Part shown: positions 5,610 to 7,657 of the stretch, in pieces
Numbering within the stretch: position 1 is the stretch's first letter
Layout: each line of letters opens with the position of its first letter
DNA from: Bacillota bacterium
GTDB taxonomy: Bacteria > Bacillota > Clostridia > Peptostreptococcales > Anaerovoracaceae
Assembly (NCBI GenBank): GCA_017543805.1
Contig: JAFYFK010000126.1
Location: 1 to 7,657, forward strand
DNA length: 7,657 nucleotides
Reading direction: 5' to 3'
The notes under the pieces: generated by a model
The model's database searches: none
Told to the model about the DNA's origin: nothing
The model's input: only the letters and a program-made list of their open reading frames with translations
Program-made: the position numbers and the translations under genes

Positions 5610-5651
5610 AAAAAAACAACGGGGTGTTTTTACACCTCGTTGAGTTTTCTT
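5610..5651. terminator. Bidirectional terminator between gpsA and the ArsR-type gene
   Basis: The arms CAACGGGGTGT (5617-5627) and ACACCTCGTTG (5632-5642) form an 11-bp stem around TTTT. On the minus strand the stem is followed by seven T bases (5616-5610), with one A-C mismatch. On the plus strand that position is a G-U pair and the tail is the weaker GAGTTTTCTT. The stop codon of the minus gene (5632-5630) lies at the loop, so one arm is coding sequence. A smaller CGCTT/AAGCG hairpin (5591-5606) lies just after gpsA. Confidence 0.8.
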
Positions 5652-5953
5652 ACAGCGTTTAGGTAGCGCCCCAGGACTCCTATGTTTACAAAGTAGTAGG
5701 TCTTGTTGTCCTTTTTCTGGACGTCGATAAGCCCCGACTGGGCTATCTTGGACGCGTGCTGGGAGATGGTCGCCTGGGAATAGTCGAAAGCCGCTACAAG
5801 GTCCTTGTTGCAGACCGTGCGGCGGGACAGATTTTCGGAGTAGATGTAGCGGAAGATCTCCACGCGCGCGGGGTGCGCCAGGGCATCGGAGCAGTTTGCA
5901 ATGAGCTCGATGTCTTCGCTGTCCATTATGTCGTTGTTTTTCCTTATGCGCAT
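5630..5953 (-). CDS. ArsR-family winged-helix transcriptional regulator
   Basis: This 107-residue protein has the compact winged-helix layout of the ArsR/SmtB family. An N-terminal helix (IELIANCSDALAHPARVEIFRYI, 16-37) carries the typical ALAHPAR-x-x-I-x-x-L/Y pattern. A helix-turn-helix follows, with recognition helix YSQATISQHASKIAQSGLI (58-76) and a wing DVQKKDNKTYYFVN (77-90). Helix 3 holds a single Cys48 and lacks the CVC pair of metal-sensing ArsR proteins, so a classic arsenic or cadmium site is not evident; the signal is unknown. The ATG at 5953 follows GGAGGTG with good spacing. It is convergent with gpsA and divergent from gdpP, with 171 bases between the start codons. By analogy with the family it probably represses its own promoter and perhaps gdpP, but no target is proven. 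Confidence 0.9.
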   Translation of the reverse strand: MRIRKNNDIMDSEDIELIANCSDALAHPARVEIFRYIYSENLSRRTVCNKDLVAAFDYSQATISQHASKIAQSGLIDVQKKDNKTYYFVNIGVLGRYLNAVRKLNEV

Positions 5954-5987
5954 GGGACACCTCCGGTATAAAGATTTTCCGTATACG

Positions 5988-5996
5988 ATTTTATCA
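5988..5996 (-). promoter_or_regulatory. Candidate extended -10 promoter of the ArsR-type gene
   Basis: The minus strand reads TGATAAAAT (5996-5988), identical to the gpsA candidate. The -35 is poor (TTTATT, near 6016-6011). Transcription would start near 5981, upstream of the GGAGGTG ribosome binding site. Confidence 0.55.
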
Positions 5997-6013
5997 CTTA
6001 AAGCATACTAAAT

Positions 6014-6072
6014 AAAGCGCCTCTTTTCCGTTTTGCCCACCATATGTGGCGGCTCGTAATAAGGGGCGCTTT
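6014..6072. repeat. Concentric inverted repeat between the arsR-type and gdpP promoters
   Basis: The outer arms AAAGCGCCTCTT (6014-6025) and AAGGGGCGCTTT (6061-6072) are complementary over 12 positions with one G-T pair. An inner pair, CCAC (6037-6040) and GTGG (6046-6049), has the same centre at 6043. The element lies between the two predicted -10 boxes and upstream of both start points, so it is probably not transcribed by either promoter. That fits a DNA-level operator better than a terminator. Confidence 0.55.
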
Positions 6073-6074
6073 TA

Positions 6075-6083
6075 TGTTATAAT
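6075..6083 (+). promoter_or_regulatory. Extended -10 promoter of gdpP
   Basis: TGTTATAAT has a perfect TATAAT (6078-6083) with the TGn extension, three bases after the inverted repeat arm ending at 6072. No convincing -35 is present at 17 bp, where the right repeat arm and its flank lie. Transcription would start near 6090; AAAGGAG (6113-6119) precedes the ATG by five bases. Confidence 0.7.
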
Positions 6084-6124
6084 ATTCTGTCTAAGTATGT
6101 GATCAACTGACGAAAGGAGCCGTA

Positions 6125-7657
6125 ATGGGGCGCAAGTTCTTCAGTAACCTGATAAAACAGCTGACAAGGATGGACATTTTCATCATGGCCGCCCTTGCGC
6201 TCGTCGTGCTGTGGTTCAACCTCGTCGCGGGCATCGCGAGCATAATCGCCGTCGCCTGCGTCGTTATAGCGCACAACGTTCTGATATCCGGCCCCATAGG
6301 CGACCAGATCGACGAATTCGAAGAAGGCTTCGAAAAATCCATGAGCGACACCGGCGCCATGTTTACGAGCTTTGCCCCGATGGCGCTGTGCATCAGCGAC
6401 CGCGACTGCGCCTTATATTACAGCAACGACAGCTTCGACAGGATATTTGCCGACGAGGACGACTTCCGCAGAAAGACCGGAAAGAATTTTATCCGCCAGT
6501 TTTACGACAATCCGTCTTTAAGGGCAAACGTCAACATTGGCCAGAGGACCTTCAGGGTCTCCTGCGCGGAGGTCGGAAGCATCGAGGAGGACAGGCGCCT
6601 GTTCTTCTTTGAGAATATATCAGCGGCCCAGATAATGAAGAAGAGCTTTATAAGCAGCCGCGTCTGCCTTGCGCTCATCAACATAGACAATTACGACGAA
6701 TTGCTGGCCAGCTCCCCTGTCGAGGAGCAGTCCGCGATAACCGCCGACATAGACCGGCGCATCATGGCGAGCGCCCAGAGCAGGCAGGCCGCCGTGGTCA
6801 AGATGCGCGGAAACCTCTATATGGAGGTCTTTGAGGAACGCTGGCTGGAACAGCTCAGGACAGGAAACTTCCCGCTGCTCGACAACATGCACGAGGTCAA
6901 GACCAACGCGGACTTTCCGACGTCTGTATCGATCGGCGTGGGGCGCGGGGCGGTATCGCTGGCCGACCTTCAGGATTACGCCGAGGCAGCGCTGGATCTC
7001 GCGCTCGGACGCGGCGGCGACCAGGCTGTGATCAAGAGCCGCGGCCGCGACGCTGAATTCTTCGGCGGAGCTCTCACAACAGTCGAAAAGCGCAACAAGG
7101 GCAAGTCCCGCATAATGGCCCACGCCCTGTGGCAGCTTTTGAGCGGCGCGGACAAGGTCATCATCATGGGTCACAAGAACCCGGATCTGGACTCTATCGG
7201 CTCCTGCATCGGCATCAGCGCCATAGCGAGGTGCTGCGGCGTCAAGAACCATATCGTAATGAATGACGTCTACGACGGCATAGACCTGCTGTACAACGCC
7301 GCCCGCTCTGCCGGGCTTTACAGCTTTATCAGCAGCGAAGAAGCCCAGCAGCTCGTTACCGAGCAGACGGTGCTCGTGGTCACGGACGTAATGATCCCAT
7401 ACATGACCGAGTGCCCGCAGCTGTTGGAGACGGTCGAGAAGAAGGTAGTTATAGACCACCACAGAAAAGGGCAGTCCTGGATACAGGATCCGACCCTCGC
7501 GTATACTGAGACCTATGCAAGCTCCGCCAGCGAGCTGGTTACGGAGCTGCTGCAGTACTCCGGGGACAGGGTGACGCTCGAGAAGTTCGACGCCAACGCC
7601 CTTCTTGCCGGAATTACGCTCGACACCAAGAACTTTACCTTCAATACAGGCGTCAGG
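6125..7657 (+). CDS. gdpP: GdpP (PdeA/YybT-type) cyclic-di-AMP phosphodiesterase, 3' end outside window
   Basis: The frame is open for 511 residues to the right edge; the family is about 650 residues, so the end of the DHHA1 domain is missing from the window. GdpP is a membrane enzyme that hydrolyses cyclic-di-AMP to pApA and so affects cell-wall stress, potassium and osmotic control. Two membrane helices lie at about 16-33 and 35-54. A PAS-like domain follows (about 78-165), then a degenerate GGDEF domain (about 170-320) that lacks a true GGDEF motif but has the family signature LGRGGDQAVIK (304-314). The DHH domain begins about 340, with metal ligands His350, Asp354 and Asp356 (GHKNPDLDSIG), Asp421, the motif Asp444-His445-His446 (DHHRKG) and Asp500 (LDTKNF). 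The start at 6125 follows AAAGGAG. All visible catalytic residues are intact. Confidence 0.96.
   Translation, partial: MGRKFFSNLIKQLTRMDIFIMAALALVVLWFNLVAGIASIIAVACVVIAHNVLISGPIGDQIDEFEEGFEKSMSDTGAMFTSFAPMALCISDRDCALYYSNDSFDRIFADEDDFRRKTGKNFIRQFYDNPSLRANVNIGQRTFRVSCAEVGSIEEDRRLFFFENISAAQIMKKSFISSRVCLALINIDNYDELLASSPVEEQSAITADIDRRIMASAQSRQAAVVKMRGNLYMEVFEERWLEQLRTGNFPLLDNMHEVKTNADFPTSVSIGVGRGAVSLADLQDYAEAALDLALGRGGDQAVIKSRGRDAEFFGGALTTVEKRNKGKSRIMAHALWQLLSGADKVIIMGHKNPDLDSIGSCIGISAIARCCGVKNHIVMNDVYDGIDLLYNAARSAGLYSFISSEEAQQLVTEQTVLVVTDVMIPYMTECPQLLETVEKKVVIDHHRKGQSWIQDPTLAYTETYASSASELVTELLQYSGDRVTLEKFDANALLAGITLDTKNFTFNTGVR

Noticed and set aside
4476..5960. Long open frame on the minus strand across gpsA and the ArsR-type gene (494 codons)
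   Set aside because: It is antisense to gpsA and overlaps the ArsR-type gene in another frame on the same strand. Both of those have clear family motifs and ribosome sites; this frame has neither.
6211..6612. Arg-rich plus-strand open frame within gdpP
   Set aside because: It is an out-of-frame reading of gdpP; the true frame runs uninterrupted from 6125 to the right edge with family motifs throughout.
6620..7462. Minus-strand open frame opposite gdpP (280 codons)
   Set aside because: It is antisense to the PAS, GGDEF-like and DHH coding regions of gdpP, with no domain and no start signals.
1..7657. Mobile elements, CRISPR arrays, toxin-antitoxin or defence systems
   Set aside because: No transposase, integrase, spaced direct repeats or known defence domains were seen; all coding space is explained by conserved housekeeping or transport genes.

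Overview
This window looks like ordinary chromosomal DNA from a Gram-positive, probably anaerobic bacterium of the Firmicutes (class Clostridia). Four things suggest this: the walJ-htrA-rlmH neighbourhood and a nearby gdpP, which in Firmicutes lie close to the replication origin; strong AGGAGG-type ribosome binding sites; a TPP-riboswitch-controlled thiT; and an aldo-keto reductase carrying 4Fe-4S clusters. The DNA is moderately GC-rich by eye, so a higher-GC clostridial lineage is more likely than Clostridium itself. No species can be named. No mobile element, CRISPR array, tRNA or rRNA was seen.

Layout, left to right. Positions 1-499 hold the 3' part of walJ (metallo-beta-lactamase-fold enzyme). 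It is followed 16 bases later, in the same operon, by htrA (membrane-anchored serine protease, 516-1922). Three inverted repeats follow; the last is a terminator. An aldo-keto reductase with a C-terminal 4Fe-4S ferredoxin domain (2088-3269) has its own promoter. It runs tail to tail, with a 2-base gap, into thiT on the minus strand (3272-3808), the thiamine-binding subunit of an ECF transporter, preceded by a TPP riboswitch. Divergent from thiT is rlmH (4000-4485), whose mRNA appears leaderless. gpsA (4584-5588) follows and ends against a minus-strand ArsR-type regulator (5630-5953) across a shared terminator. Divergent from the regulator is gdpP (6125 to the right edge), the membrane-bound cyclic-di-AMP phosphodiesterase.

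How the genes relate. WalJ, HtrA and GdpP all act in envelope homeostasis. RlmH modifies the ribosome, GpsA feeds phospholipid synthesis, and ThiT salvages thiamine. The reductase-thiT pair sits between htrA and rlmH, which are usually close together, so it may be a lineage-specific insertion.

I found no new multi-gene system. The interesting content is regulatory: a very compact TPP-riboswitch expression platform, terminators embedded in the opposing convergent genes, a probable leaderless rlmH, a concentric inverted repeat between the arsR and gdpP promoters, and extended -10 elements at all six predicted promoters.
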